In this document: positions 22,114 through 32,099 of the stretch, in pieces
Position numbering within the stretch: the stretch's first letter is position 1
Layout of the letters: each line of letters starts with the position of its first letter
Assembly: GCA_032718475.1 (NCBI GenBank)
Contig: JAUCBJ010004915.1
Span: 1 to 37,018 of the forward strand
Source: Nemertoderma westbladi
Lineage: Eukaryota; Xenacoelomorpha; Nemertodermatida; Nemertodermatidae
DNA length: 37,018 nucleotides
Direction of reading: 5' to 3'
The notes under the pieces: model-generated
Seen by the model: the letters and a program-made list of their open reading frames with translations, nothing else
Told to the model about the DNA's origin: nothing
Databases searched by the model: none
Position numbers and translations under genes: made by a program

Positions 22114-22340
22114 ATTGGCATTTGTTCTTTGGGTTATAGCCATCCTTGTATAGTGCGCTGCGTATCGCACTTGCATTCGTACCTAAGTCCCTACTGTTCT
22201 TATTACTTGGGTTCGGCCTACTGGGCGTGTTAGGGTTATGTTTATTCGTGTTGTTATTTTTCCCTTGTCCGCTCCATCGTGCAGCCTTACCCACGGCTAC
22301 ATGTGGACTAGCAGTCCCCTGCGTCGCCGTGTGTGTATGG
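22114..22340 (-). pseudogene. BEL Gag fragment between two insertions
   Basis: Minus-strand Asn/Pro/Ser-rich linker (NNTNKHNPNTPSRPNPSN) leading to the first half of a zinc knuckle (NPKNKCQL), where the foldback element cuts. At the empty site the frame stays open into 15200 and the knuckle Cys/His pattern continues, which confirms that both flanks are one Gag. The upstream edge is the LINE insertion at 22341, past which the next Gag piece is in another frame. Confidence 0.8.
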
Positions 22341-23636
22341 CTACTACTACTACTACTAGGATCGGCATGCTGCATTGCAGCTGCATTTTTAAGAATGCTG
22401 TGCCGGCTTGTCAACAAAATTGCACCACCACAACTCCCTATCACCCATGACATTTGCTAGATCATCCGCATCTTTAAGGCCAGTGTCCTTTAAGATGCGT
22501 CTCAAGAAAGTCATGGGCTGTCCACCATGCTTATTCACTCCATGAGGCTGCCAAAGTACAAGATTATGCACTGGCTGGTCCTCACGGCGAAAGCAATGTC
22601 CTGCAAAGCGGAGGCGATTTTGTTCTAGTGTCAAGCTTGGGGGAACCAATGAGACACCTCCAATGTTATATAGTGTCTGGTTGGAGATGTGTGCATTGTA
22701 CTTGACACAATGAACCCGGCGTAGCATTCTTGTGAATGTGCCATCCAGAGATTTGGTGTCTTCAGCAGTTAGAGCCCAGCATGGACTCCCGTAGAGGAGT
22801 ACTGGAACTACTGCTGCTCTGAATAATCGGACCTTAAGTTTCCGATTAATTCTCGGTGACTTCCAAATCCTGGAAAGCCTATTCAAGGCTGCCCATGCCT
22901 TTCCCTTACGTATTCGAAGGTCCTCACCTGACTTCCGGATCCATGATCCCAGGTAACAGAAGTCGTCCACATGCTCAAGCATACCATCCTTTGAGCTTAT
23001 GCTCATCCGATCAGAGACTTGCTGAGGACTTTCAAAGTTAACTGTCAGAATTTTGGTCTTTCTGGAGTTAATAAAAAGACCAACACTAGAAGCAGCATGT
23101 TCTAATGAGCTGAGGAGCCGTTGGGCTCCCTCTAATGATTCCGAGAGTACTCCTAAGTCATCAGCAAAGTCTAGATCAGTTAGGTACTTGGCAGGATTTC
23201 CTCGCCTTCTGGAGCCAGTAGGTGGAGTTATCATCACCCCATCATCATTATAATGATCTAAGGACATGCGTAGAACATAGTCAACCACAATAATGAACAA
23301 GAATGGTGCAAGTGTGTCTCCTTGGAGGACGCCCCATAACACTTCAAATGGTTCTGTGTCACCGTCAACAGTAGACACAAATGTTGTCGAACCATCGTAT
23401 ACTGATCTGATTGCTGCAATAATTTCATCAGGAATCCCATATAATGAAAGTATGCTGAACATACGTGAACGAGAGACTGAATCAAAGGCCTTGAAGAAGT
23501 CAACAAAGATAACAGCCAGATGCCTGTCTTTCTTTTTTGATAACTCTTCAATTATCCTTCTAAGTGCCAAAATGGGCTCCATGGTCCCACGACCTTTACG
23601 GAACCCATTCTGATTTCCACGGAGCAGTCTCTCAAA
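22341..23636 (-). mobile_element. 5'-truncated LINE, minus strand
   Basis: The ORF (397 residues from 23582 to 22389, open further upstream to about 23636) starts inside the RT at NQNGFRKGRGT. It includes VIFVDFFKAFDSV, GVLQGDTLAPFLF and the catalytic LDFADDLGVL, then the C-terminal LLYGSPCWALT and FAGHCFRREDQPV regions. After the stop, a very short 3' UTR (ATGCAGCTGCAATGCAGC) leads to a (TAG)n tail. The 10-bp direct repeat GTGTGTATGG at 22331-22340 and 23637-23646 is the target-site duplication. The 5' half (endonuclease) is missing, as is typical of target-primed insertion. Confidence 0.93.
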
Positions 23637-23646
23637 GTGTGTATGG

Positions 23647-24477
23647 CAGCGATTGTCTGAGCTTTGGCAATGCGTTCGCCGTATTGTGTTCTGGTTTCGG
23701 CCTACTGTATTCGGTCTTTGGTCCCTTTCCCAGGCTATCCTTGCTATAGACTGGGTCTGTTATTAGTTCGGCTTCGTAGTTAAGGAAGCTCGACATTTCT
23801 TCTAGGCCCAGCTCCGCACCCTTCCTCTCTCGAGTGGAGAAAGCGATTTTTCTCCACTTATTGCGCAGCCAGATTGGCAGTGCCTGTGCTATCGTGGTGA
23901 TGTTATTGGATGCGTTAAGTTCGTATGGCGCGTCCAGCGTCTTTAACACGACTAGCGCTTTCTCGACTTTGTTCGCAAATGTCTTTATGCTAATGGGATT
24001 ATCCTAAGGCCACCCGATGTTATACCTCTCAGGGTTTGCCGGATGATCTTGGCTGGGTGCCCATACTCCCTGTCTAGAGCCCGCCATGCTGTCGTGAAGC
24101 CACCCTCGATGCCCTGATACTGCCTCACGATGTCGTATGCTGGGCCTCCTGTATCGACGTGTATTGACGCAGGCGGAGTGCCTAAAATATCTGCAAGTGT
24201 ATTTTAGGCACTCCGCCTGCGTCAAGTTCTTCGTCAATATTTCATTGCTGTAAATGCGCCGAAACTGCAGGTATTCTTCCGGCCTACTTCCGTCGAATTT
24301 AAATGGCTCTACGGGTGGTAGTTCGATCCTGGTCTTTAAGGCATCGATTAATGTAGCCATTCCCATCGCCTGTGCTTCCAATGGGTTCAATGGATGCTGT
24401 ACAGATTCTGCCATTGGGAGAGTTGGAACTGACGGAGGAGAAGGGAAGGTCAGATCCAAGAGAGTTGGAACTGACAA
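23647..24477 (-). pseudogene. BEL Gag N-terminal region, frameshifted
   Basis: The first part (24477 to about 24190) has the BEL Gag pattern IELPPVEPFKFDGSRPEEYL, QFRRIYSNEI. The second frame has GTPPASIHVD, AYDIVRQYQG and REYGHPAKIIRQ, then, after another shift, LPIWLRNKWRKIAFSTRERK and FLNYEAELITDP, typical of the assembly region. A 26-bp perfect inverted repeat (24164-24225) sits at the first frame change. The Met at 24477 is not certain; MAESVQHPLN further in is another candidate. Confidence 0.8.
24164..24225. repeat. 26-bp perfect palindrome in gag
   Basis: TTGACGCAGGCGGAGTGCCT... (24164-24189) is the exact reverse complement of 24200-24225, with a 10-nt loop TCTGCAAGTG. It coincides with the frame change in Gag. 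Confidence 0.95.
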
Positions 24478-24504
24478 GGAGAGTGGGACAAAGAGTAAGA
24501 GGAC

Positions 24505-25360
24505 CTAAAGGGGGGCAGTGGGAGAGTTGGTGGGAATGAGGGCGATACACCCTTCCCACAAATAAATAATATAAAATAGTATATAAAAATAAATAATAAG
24601 AGTAGGTACAATTACGTACGTCTGATGGGTACATAATGTACAAATACGTACGTAGTAATGTATGGTACGATGCACCAATATACAGTAATTTACGCATGCC
24701 GGGTCAATGGGACCATACATACGCACTAAACAATTACGTACGTCTGATGGGTACATAATGTACAAATACATACGTACTAACATATGGTACAACGTACCAA
24801 CATACAGTAATTTATGCAAGCCAGGTCACTGGGACCAAATACCGAATCAATGAGAATAATGACTAGAATAGTAGGACGAGACTTTAGACGGATCTCACTG
24901 ACATGATGTACACATGTGTGGGACCCAATAAGTGTGTGGAGAGTGAAAACGAAAATGGGGAAATGGGGGAAGTATGGGCAGGAGGTGTTGACATGTGAGG
25001 GAGTGAAAGGAGTGCAATTCAAGTGTGGGGAGCGATCACGGAGGAGAATGAGTCCCAAGGGACTGGTGAGAGAGGAAGGGACAGCGAGGTCCGTGAGGAA
25101 GATTAGAGGAAGTTTAGAGGTAAATTGTGTGGAGAGTGAGCACAATGGTCTCAAACAGAGACACCAGATACGTTGGTGCAACATAGCTCGCGAATGCACA
25201 AAGGATGGGTAGTAACAACAGACCCATTGGGGCCGGTCTTGAAAGCCGAGCCCAAGAAGAAAACTCCACCCACAACCAATAATAGATTGGATTCCAGCGG
25301 AATTGAAGCGCACTTGTGGTTGATGCTATCTTCTCACCGGGAAGATAGCATGGGGGGGAG
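24505..25360 (+). other. 3' UTR and PPT of a second BEL copy, plus orientation
   Basis: Plus-strand G-rich start (AAAGGGGGGCAGTGGG...GAGGGCGATACACCCTTCC), a tandem duplication, then sequence homologous to the 3' UTR of the main BEL copy. It ends with the conserved stem-loop (25323-25351) and PPT GGGGGGGAG (25352-25360). It lies directly against the 5' side of the minus-strand Gag, in the opposite orientation to what an intact element would have. The minus ORF at 24777-25313 is not a gene. Confidence 0.6.
24610..24835. repeat. Tandem duplication, about 112-bp units
   Basis: Two units, each with ATTACGTACGTCTGATGGG, TACATAATGTACAAATAC, ATGGTAC and CAGTAATTTA(C/T)GCA. They occupy the same relative UTR position as the minisatellite in the other copy and share palindromic GTAC-type words, but the sequence is different. 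Confidence 0.75.
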
Positions 25361-25920
25361 TGTAAGTGGAAGCAATTCCCTACATTGCCCACCTAAAATG
25401 GGACCAGTGGCATTTTACCAATATAGTTGGCGATGCGAGATTACCAATAAACAATCTCGCCTCTTAACCAACTCGGGGGGGGGGGGGACACATGCCCTAA
25501 GCCACAGAGAAAGGTGAGAGGTCAAACCACCTCAGAGGGAAAACCCAGCTAGTCGAGGCTAGCAGCAGGGGGTAACACCTACAGGGAGTGCCAAAGTGAC
25601 AATTAGTATATAAGCCAATAGCGGGCAGGGGAGCACGTGGGGAAAGATAGAAGAGCATCCATTTGGTAGCAAAGGCCAGAGTAGTGTAGAGGTGAAATCA
25701 ATATGTATGTGTATCAATCATATAGTTACTCAGATTACTGGTTTACCGGTCAGTTCATTAATCACACAGTTGCAGACTGGCAATAGTTTCGACCGTCATT
25801 TCATATACTGCTGTCATTAATCTGTGTTGCAATCTCTATTATTATTTGTCATACATACTGTGCTATTATCATTGGAAACATTAACACTGAGAAACACAAA
25901 CTTTGTTATTTTCCTGACGG
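25361..25920 (+). repeat. LTR of second BEL copy
   Basis: Starts TGTAAGTGGAAGCAATTCCC right after the PPT. It shares with the 8766-9322 LTR a hairpin (GCGAGATT...AATCTCGC at 25436-25462), the TTGACCTCT block (in complement) and overall order. The right boundary is not clear; 25920 is set by comparison of length. No internal region of this copy follows on the 5' side except the 3' UTR. The G run at 25477-25488 is a homopolymer. Confidence 0.5.
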
Positions 25921-25984
25921 CCTTCGGCCAAAGATATTAGTTCAGCAGCCCAGCAGCGAAGTGACGCTTACAACCTTATCCAGT

Positions 25985-27040
25985 CAGGATCATTGAACTC
26001 AATCCTGTCACACACCCACTCGATGAAAGATATCCCTCTGGTGACCTTTGCCGGAGGAGTTCTCTTACAAGATGCCTTCACCAAAGTTGTCATCGACATA
26101 TCATCAAGAATGACATCTATATGTATGACAACCTTAAGTCCCTACCCACATTTGAGGAAGTGATAGAGTTGGCGGAGGGTATGTCCGTGTGCTTAAAGAA
26201 GGGAGGATTTAGATTGACCAAATTGAGCAGCAACTCCCGAAATTGTCTTGAGGCGATTCCTGTTAGTGAAAGAGGCACCAAAGATCTAGACATCATTAAG
26301 GACGACCTACTCGAGACTAAAACGCTCTGTTTTAAGTGGAATACTGAGAGAGGCATGTTTTTCCAGTCGAAACTGTGTGACACGGTTAGAACCAAAAGGA
26401 TTTGTCTGAGTATTCTGAGCACCTACTTTGATCCTTTAGGATTTATTAGCCCAGTGCTCCTAATTGCTTGAAACTTGATACAAAAAATATGGTTAGAAAA
26501 CCACTCTTTGGATGACACGCTACAAGAAGAATTGTTATAAAAAAGGATAAAGTGGGAAGACTCTCTTCCAGTTATAGAGGATTTTAAGACCCTCATACTT
26601 TGGACACGTTCTCCCCTCGTATTCCTATCAACTCCATGTTTTTGGAGATGCCAGCGATATTAGAATAGGCGAGATAGCATATTTTAGAGTGGAAATGTCT
26701 CACTGACAATTTCTAAATATCTTATAAACAACAAATTGCGAGTTCCTTGAGCGGAACTAAAGACAGCTTTATATGCAATGGCTATCAGAAATAATATCAC
26801 CAAACAGATAGACTATAAACTACCTTTTATTGGACAGACGCTGTACTGGTATTAGATTATCTCACCAATCAAGTCTGCCAATTTGGTGTCTTCATTACCA
26901 ACAGAGTTGCAATTATACTCAGCGGAACAGTGGAGACATCCGGGAGCCCGGAAGTCATCAATCCGGCTGACATAGCTTCCAGAGGAGACACACCAAAAGA
27001 ACTCCCAGAAACACCTTGTTGGGTAAGTGGCCCTCATTTC
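25985..27040 (+). pseudogene. BEL/Pao pol remnant (RT thumb to RNase H)
   Basis: Plus strand, several frames. A decayed YVDD region reads NDIYMYDNLKSLPT, followed by CLKKGGFRLTKLSSNSRN, KTLCFKWNTERGMFF and YFDPLGFISPVLLI. Stops interrupt near 26470. RNase H pieces follow: QLHVFGDASD, then AELKTALYAMAIRNN, then VFITNRVA and NPADIASRGDTPKELPE, ending at CWVSGPHFLT. The order and motifs are diagnostic of BEL/Pao. It ends at a TTAACCC string near 27041 that may be a piggyBac-like terminus. Confidence 0.85.
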
Positions 27041-27621
27041 TTAACCCTTTTTGGGCCGGGCGTTTTTCACCCCCGCTTAGGGCCAGGGGGGTCGATTCGA
27101 CGCATTCTTTATATTTCGGCCCCGCTTTGGTCAATCGTCTTAATAGTCATTACATCTTAATTGTCTTCATGCTTGTAAAGTAAATTTACTATTAATGTCG
27201 TTAAGAAATAGCTGAGATATGGGCGTTCAAAAAGTGCAGGTATTTGCATGCAGGTATCAGCCTGCAGGGGTCCATTTATTGTATTTAATAAAATAAACAA
27301 TATTCTGGAACATATTATTTATTTGTAGATTATTAATTATTTGATATCATTTTACTAGTCGTAACTACTCATTAAATAAATATAATGCCCCAGAATAATA
27401 ATATATATTACAAATTACAGCACAAAGTTAACTGATTCAACAGCAATAAACCCAATTTACCTAGGTATATAATAAATAAATAGTAGAGGAGTAGGTGGAG
27501 AGTAGTAAAAGTAAATATTATTATTATCGCTAGCCCATTGACTGAGCGGTAAATAATGTAAATTTTAACAGTAACATAATATATTTAAATTATATTATTT
27601 ATGAGAGTAGGCCTTACTTAC
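27041..27621. other. Intronic DNA with possible piggyBac-like terminus
   Basis: Begins TTAACCCTTTTTGGGCCGGGCG and has GGGGGGTCGATTCGAC, reminiscent of the TTAACCC...GGGGGTCA termini of the elements at 28613 and 36528. I could not find the opposite end. The remainder is AT-rich with no gene. Confidence 0.35.
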
Positions 27622-27747
27622 TATGACATGAAACACCATTGCCAACCGTTAACGATTGGCATGTACAATTGAATCCACCATCAGTATTATTACAAATTCC
27701 ATATGATTTATGGCAATTATGATCATTAGTTATACATTCATCAATAT
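27622..27747 (-). CDS. Exon: calcium-binding EGF domain 2
   Basis: Minus-strand 126-bp exon, acceptor TTTCAG (plus 27748-27753) and donor CATA|GTAAGT at 27621/27622, phase 1 at both ends. It encodes IDECITNDHNC, SYGICNNTDGGFNCTC and GNGVSC: six cysteines in EGF spacing with the cbEGF signature (D)IDEC...N.DGGF.C. The phase-1 'g' of the preceding exon restores the first Asp. It lies between the cbEGF exon at 34528-34650 and the FTP exon at 6310-6563, and phases agree on both sides. The domain is extracellular, disulfide-bonded and Ca-binding. Confidence 0.9.
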
Positions 27748-28484
27748 CTGAAACATAGAACATAATTATCATTTTTATAGTTGTGAAAATTTGTTGTTCT
27801 TGTATAGTTTAAATATGAATTTTGACTAAAACATATCAAAAATAGTTAACAGTTTATGGATAGTACTAGATCGTGACAACAGTCGAAACCAGGTGAAAAC
27901 AAGCAAAAACAGTTGGAATGTAGTGAAAACAGATGAAAACAGTTAGATCGTTTAAAAATAATCATCCATGCATTGAGGTGAAAGTAGATATTGAAGTTAA
28001 CTAGGTGTAATCGATTTAAAATTTTGTGGCAATTATTATGTTGTTAAATTAAGATGCCGTTCTACTGTACGTGGTTCAGTTGGTACACACATGTATTTCT
28101 CAAATTTCAAGTACTCCACATTTGTACTGTACGCTTGCTGTTATAAACCCAAATTTTATCACTATTTCCTTGGCCAACCAAAGGATGAGCTCTAAGCATA
28201 GATGCTCGCATTAATAACTAACTCAGCCACGGATATGTTGAGTCACATCTGATTTCTAAAGTAAGGGTTGCGTGATCGGAACCTGTTATAGTATGATCAG
28301 TCCCGAGGCGCCACGCCGTACAGAATAGATGACTTTTCCCTTGGCTAATCCAAGATCTAATTCACTAACCCATTTCTCCCCTTCACGATATGACAGATCA
28401 CCGCCGAATTGTAATCCACAATAAATTATTTAACACATACATCATTTAGTTATATTGCAAATATCGAACAATGATTTTCCATTA
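27748..28484. other. AT-rich intron
   Basis: No gene seen. A short repeat of GAAAACAG-type words (about 27885-27945) is present. Confidence 0.5.
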
Positions 28485-28612
28485 CGTGGGCTGAGAGTAA
28501 AAACCGTCTATATCCACTTTCAGCCATTCTGAGTTATATGCCTATTAAGTGAAGGCTACTCCAATTCCAAAATCGTCTATATCCAGATGGATATAGACGA
28601 TTTAAAAAATAA

Positions 28613-30175
28613 TTTTTAACCCTATTAAACCCGGGGGGGGTCAATATGACCCCCCCCCGTAGTTTTTTAATTATAATTCTGAAACAAACGCAGTTGGGAA
28701 TCTGAAATTTTATGACTTTTCCTAAAAATCTATTGTCTTCCTAGTAGTGAAAACCGTTTTCAAAAATATTGATTACTTTTCGAGTTATAGCATCATTTTT
28801 TAACCCTACTTTTGGCACTTTTTTTGAGACGTTTTTTGAAAATGACATTTCATTAAATATGAATTGTAACATCTCTAATTTTGATTTACACCGGTTTTTT
28901 GGTGTTAGAAATTTGATGGAATTCATATCAATTCATTTAGAAATTTCAAACTTGTACTTTTCGGCGGGTACCAAATTTTGGTGCCAGCACCAAATTTTGA
29001 AATAAGTCAATTTTGTAAATTGAACGTTTGAAACTTGTTTTTTACGCAATTGGGTTTTTTTGGGTTTCTGGATTCGATGAAATATATACGAGTTGCACCA
29101 AGCGTATCAAACTTGTATTTTTCGGTGCTGTGTGCAAATTTTGGTGCTAGCACGAAATTTTGAAAATCCATTCAATAGATAAAATTGCTTGTGACAATTT
29201 ATTTCTTGCGTTTTAGAGGTTTATGGCTGTTCTGAATTCAATGGAAAATATAATTATCGAACTAGACATCTCAAACTTGTATTTTTCGGATGTGGGTGCA
29301 AAATGTGGTGCTAGCACCAAATTTTGAAAACCATCAAATATATCAATTGATTGTGTCACATTGTTTCTTGCGTTATACGGGTATGTGATGGTTCTGAATT
29401 CCATGGAATCAGTAAAAATTTCATAAGAGTTCTCAAACTTGTATTTTTCGCCGGTGGGTGAAAATTGTTGTGCCAGCACCAAATTTTGGAAAATATGCAA
29501 ATTGATAAGTAGATAGTATCACCTTGTTTCTTGCGTTATACGGGTTTATGAGGGTCCTGAATCCGATGGAATCAATAAAAACAGCACAGGACATCGCAAA
29601 CTTGTACTTTTTGGTGATGGGTACGAAATTTGGTGCTAGCACCAAAATTTGCCAAATTACGCCGAAAAATACAAGTAGCAATGATCTGGCATATTAGAAA
29701 TGTATTCCATTAGAATCAGCGCCCTCGAAAACCTGAAAATGTGAATTTATAGCATCGTATAAGTGAATTAAAAATTTTGTGTTCTAACTGAAAAGTGCTG
29801 GTTACTTGTTTTTTTCATTTTTTTCCTACGCAGAGATGACTAAACAGCCATTTATAGTAATCATATCATTTTTTAATATTTTCCAATGTATTTTGCACCT
29901 CAGAAAACCTGTATTGAAAAATAATTAGCCGAAAATGTAACTTTCAAATTTGGTGAAATTTGTGCACTACTTGTAATTTTGGTGCTGCAATATAACCACC
30001 CCAGTACATTTTTTAGAAAATTTTTTTTTTCGGTCGGATCCAGACAAGTGATACCTACGTACAAACAAAAAATCAGACGTTTTCGTAAATATTTGTAGAT
30101 TTTAGAGGGGGGGGTCAATATGACCCCCTCCCGGTATTTGTACAACATTTTATAGCCCGGTACTAATAGGGTTAA
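28613..30175. mobile_element. Non-autonomous piggyBac-like element
   Basis: The left end is TTAA|CCCTATTAAACCCGGGG and the right end is TACTAATAGGG|TTAA, i.e. TTAA duplicates with CCCTATTA termini, the hallmark arrangement of piggyBac. Just inside each end is a hairpin GGGGGGTCA-ATA-TGACCCCCC (about 28635-28658 and 30110-30128). The interior has no transposase. It contains about five diverged tandem units of about 150 bp (28900-29660), each with GGTGCTAGCACC or GGTGCCAGCACC. It sits inside the ATTA-flanked MITE. Confidence 0.75.
28900..29660. repeat. Diverged tandem units with GGTGCTAGCACC hairpins
   Basis: Roughly 150-165-bp units, each with AACTTGTATTTTTCGG, AAATTTTGGTGC, TAGCACCAAATTTTG and a TTTCTTGCGTTATACGGG-like segment. 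The central TTTGGTGCTAGCACCAAA is a perfect 18-bp palindrome in some units. Minus-strand ORFs here merely reflect the repeat. Confidence 0.75.
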
Positions 30176-30882
30176 ACCGTCTATATCCATTCAGTTGTCT
30201 GCAAAGCATGCAGTCTGCCAGTCTGTCAGGAACTGAAAGACATAAATAGGCCTACGGCAGATTTTCCTCCACCAGTACAGTATTCATTCTTACATTATTT
30301 AGATACCACTAGTAAACTGAATACTTTTTAAGTTTATCTGTATTCCATGTGGACATTATTTAGGCTGACTCTTGATTAAACTAATGAGGGGCACATCTGG
30401 TACCGGTACCGATTGTAGTTGCAGTTGAGTCTAAAATTGGAAACTGAAAGCTTATTTTCGTTTAGTATACCGGTACCTGGCAGCCTAATGGATTCCAATT
30501 TTAAAAACCGTCTATATCCATTACTGGGTTTCGTGTTTGGATATAGACGGTTTTTAAATTCAGTGCTATGTTCGAAGATTTTTGCATTTTGTTGGTGGCA
30601 AATATAATACCTTCTAAAAACCCAATGTACTATTTTTATCTGTCCAGTAGATACGTGAAGCATTCAGCTATCCATTCATAAAATTCACTAAATTTTTTTA
30701 GGATTTGGATATAGACGGTTTTTACTCTCAACCCACGATTAACATTTCTGACCAAATCGGTTGCGCCACTGCGCTGTTATACGACGTATCCACAACATTT
30801 AAAATCTCTATATCAGACATATCACCGACCCTGGAGTTAAGATCCCCACAAAGAATTACTGATTCGTGCTCTACCAGTTACC

Positions 30883-31260
30883 ATCAAAAAAAATTTAAAA
30901 AAATATAATAAAAAAATATATAAAAAAAATATATAAAAAAAATATATAAAAAAAATATATAAAAAAAATATATAAAAAAAATATATAAAAAAAATATATA
31001 AAAAAAATATATAAAAAAAATATATAAAAAAAATATATAAAAAAAATATATAAAAAAAATATATAAAAAAAATATATAAAACAATAAATTAAAAAAAATA
31101 ATACAACAAATTTCATAAAAAAAATTCACATAAAAAATATAATAAAAAAATATAAAATAATAGGCATAAAAAAAATATAAAAAATAATAAAAATATATAA
31201 TAAAAAAATTAATAAAAAAAAATATATAAAAAAATAAAAATATATATATGATAAAAAAAT
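30883..31260. repeat. A-rich 13-bp minisatellite
   Basis: A tandem run of A8TATAT-like 13-bp units, almost perfect between about 30910 and 31080, then imperfect. It creates a spurious minus-strand ORF of Phe/Ile/Tyr. Confidence 0.9.
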
Positions 31261-31442
31261 TCACAAACCAAAGGCGTCCGTCCATGAACGACTGAGATAA
31301 AATTGTCAATGTAATTTGATATCGATTGGCCACGAAGAAATTGGAAGTGATACTGATGGGCTTGTCAGATGATATACATTTGTAGGCCTACTGTTTGTTG
31401 GTGGCTCATCAGTATCTATCCACATAGGCCTACATTTTTACA

Positions 31443-31790
31443 AGTGAAATTTTTTTTGCAATAATTTTTTTTGGTGAATTTTTTTATCATATATTTTTAT
31501 TTTTTGATATTTTTTTTTTAATATTTTTTTTTCATAAGATTTATTTACTTTTTTTATTATATATTTTTTTTATATTTTAATTTTTTTTCCTTTTTTTTTA
31601 TTATATATATATTTTTTATATATTTCTATATTTTTTTTACAATTTTTTTTTATTTATTATATTTTTTTTATATATATATTTTTATGAATTTTATTGTATT
31701 ATTTTTTTAATTCATTTTTTTATATTTCTTTTTTTAATTTTTTTATGAATTTTTTTATAATTTTTTTATTTTTTATGTATTTATTTGTGT
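31443..31790. repeat. T-rich low-complexity tract
   Basis: T-runs separated by ATA/TATATA, the complement in character to the A-rich tract 180 bp upstream, but without a clean repeat unit. The intervening 31261-31442 has GTAGGCCTAC words and no gene. Confidence 0.85.
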
Positions 31791-32099
31791 CATATACATT
31801 TATATATGGGGTATGACCGTTAGGTGTTTCTACCCCCTTTCTTTGTACTTGGTCTCTCTATGCTTACTTTATGTTACCGGATGTACTGTAATATACTTAT
31901 GAGTTTACAGGTACTCTGGTTAGTTATTGGCAGTCTGTTAGTCAGACATTATATCAGTATATATCAATATTAACACAGAGACCCACCCGCGGTCTAGATT
32001 AACCATGACGCAGTAATAGGTACAACCTAGACCTAACCACCTCGCAAACCAGCATTCCCCACCAACTCCCGCACTCTCAGACTCCAGGACTCTGGACTC
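31791..32099 (+). other. Possible LTR/leader of Ty3/Gypsy remnant
   Basis: Sequence directly before the gag Met. It changes abruptly from T-rich tract to balanced composition. Possible LTR-like TGTGTCATATAC (31786) and AATATTAACACA (about 31966-31977) ends are present, but no PBS is convincing. Confidence 0.25.

Larger units (their letters stand above)
8766..24477 (-). mobile_element. BEL/Pao LTR retrotransposon, minus strand, degenerate and nested
   Basis: Read right to left: Gag (24477-23637, then 22340-22114), zinc knuckle, protease, RT and RNase H (15200-12264), integrase (12262-11027), long 3' UTR (11026-9332), PPT (9331-9323), 3' LTR (9322-8766). Removing the HECT foldback element and the LINE leaves about 7.5 kb, a usual BEL length. 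Frameshifts occur in Gag near 24190 and in pol near 12262 and 11325, so it is not autonomous. The expected 5' LTR in minus orientation is absent: beyond Gag lies the 3' end of a different copy in the opposite orientation. Confidence 0.85.
28485..30737. mobile_element. MITE with CGTGGG termini, flanked by ATTA
   Basis: The left end CGTGGGCTGAGAGTAAAAAC (28485) and right end (reverse complement CGTGGGTTGAGAGTAAAAAC, to 30737) share about 32 bp, continuing with CGTCTATATCCA. ATTA flanks both sides (28481-28484, 30738-30741), a possible 4-bp target duplication. The core ACCGTCTATATCCA recurs internally in both orientations at about 28573, 28590, 30178, 30508, 30537 and 30707, making nested hairpins. 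Without the inserted piggyBac-like element it would be about 0.7 kb. Non-coding. Confidence 0.7.

Noticed and set aside
22146-22460. Plus-strand ORF with Leu/Val-rich membrane-like segments
   Set aside because: Antisense to BEL Gag and the LINE 3' end, spanning an insertion boundary.
24777-25313. Minus-strand ORF of 178 residues, partly similar in translation to the ORF at 9370-9633
   Set aside because: Similarity reflects homologous BEL 3' UTRs; substitution pattern and frames do not support a protein.
30884-31333. Minus-strand ORF of 149 residues rich in Phe, Tyr and Ile
   Set aside because: Translation of an A-rich minisatellite.
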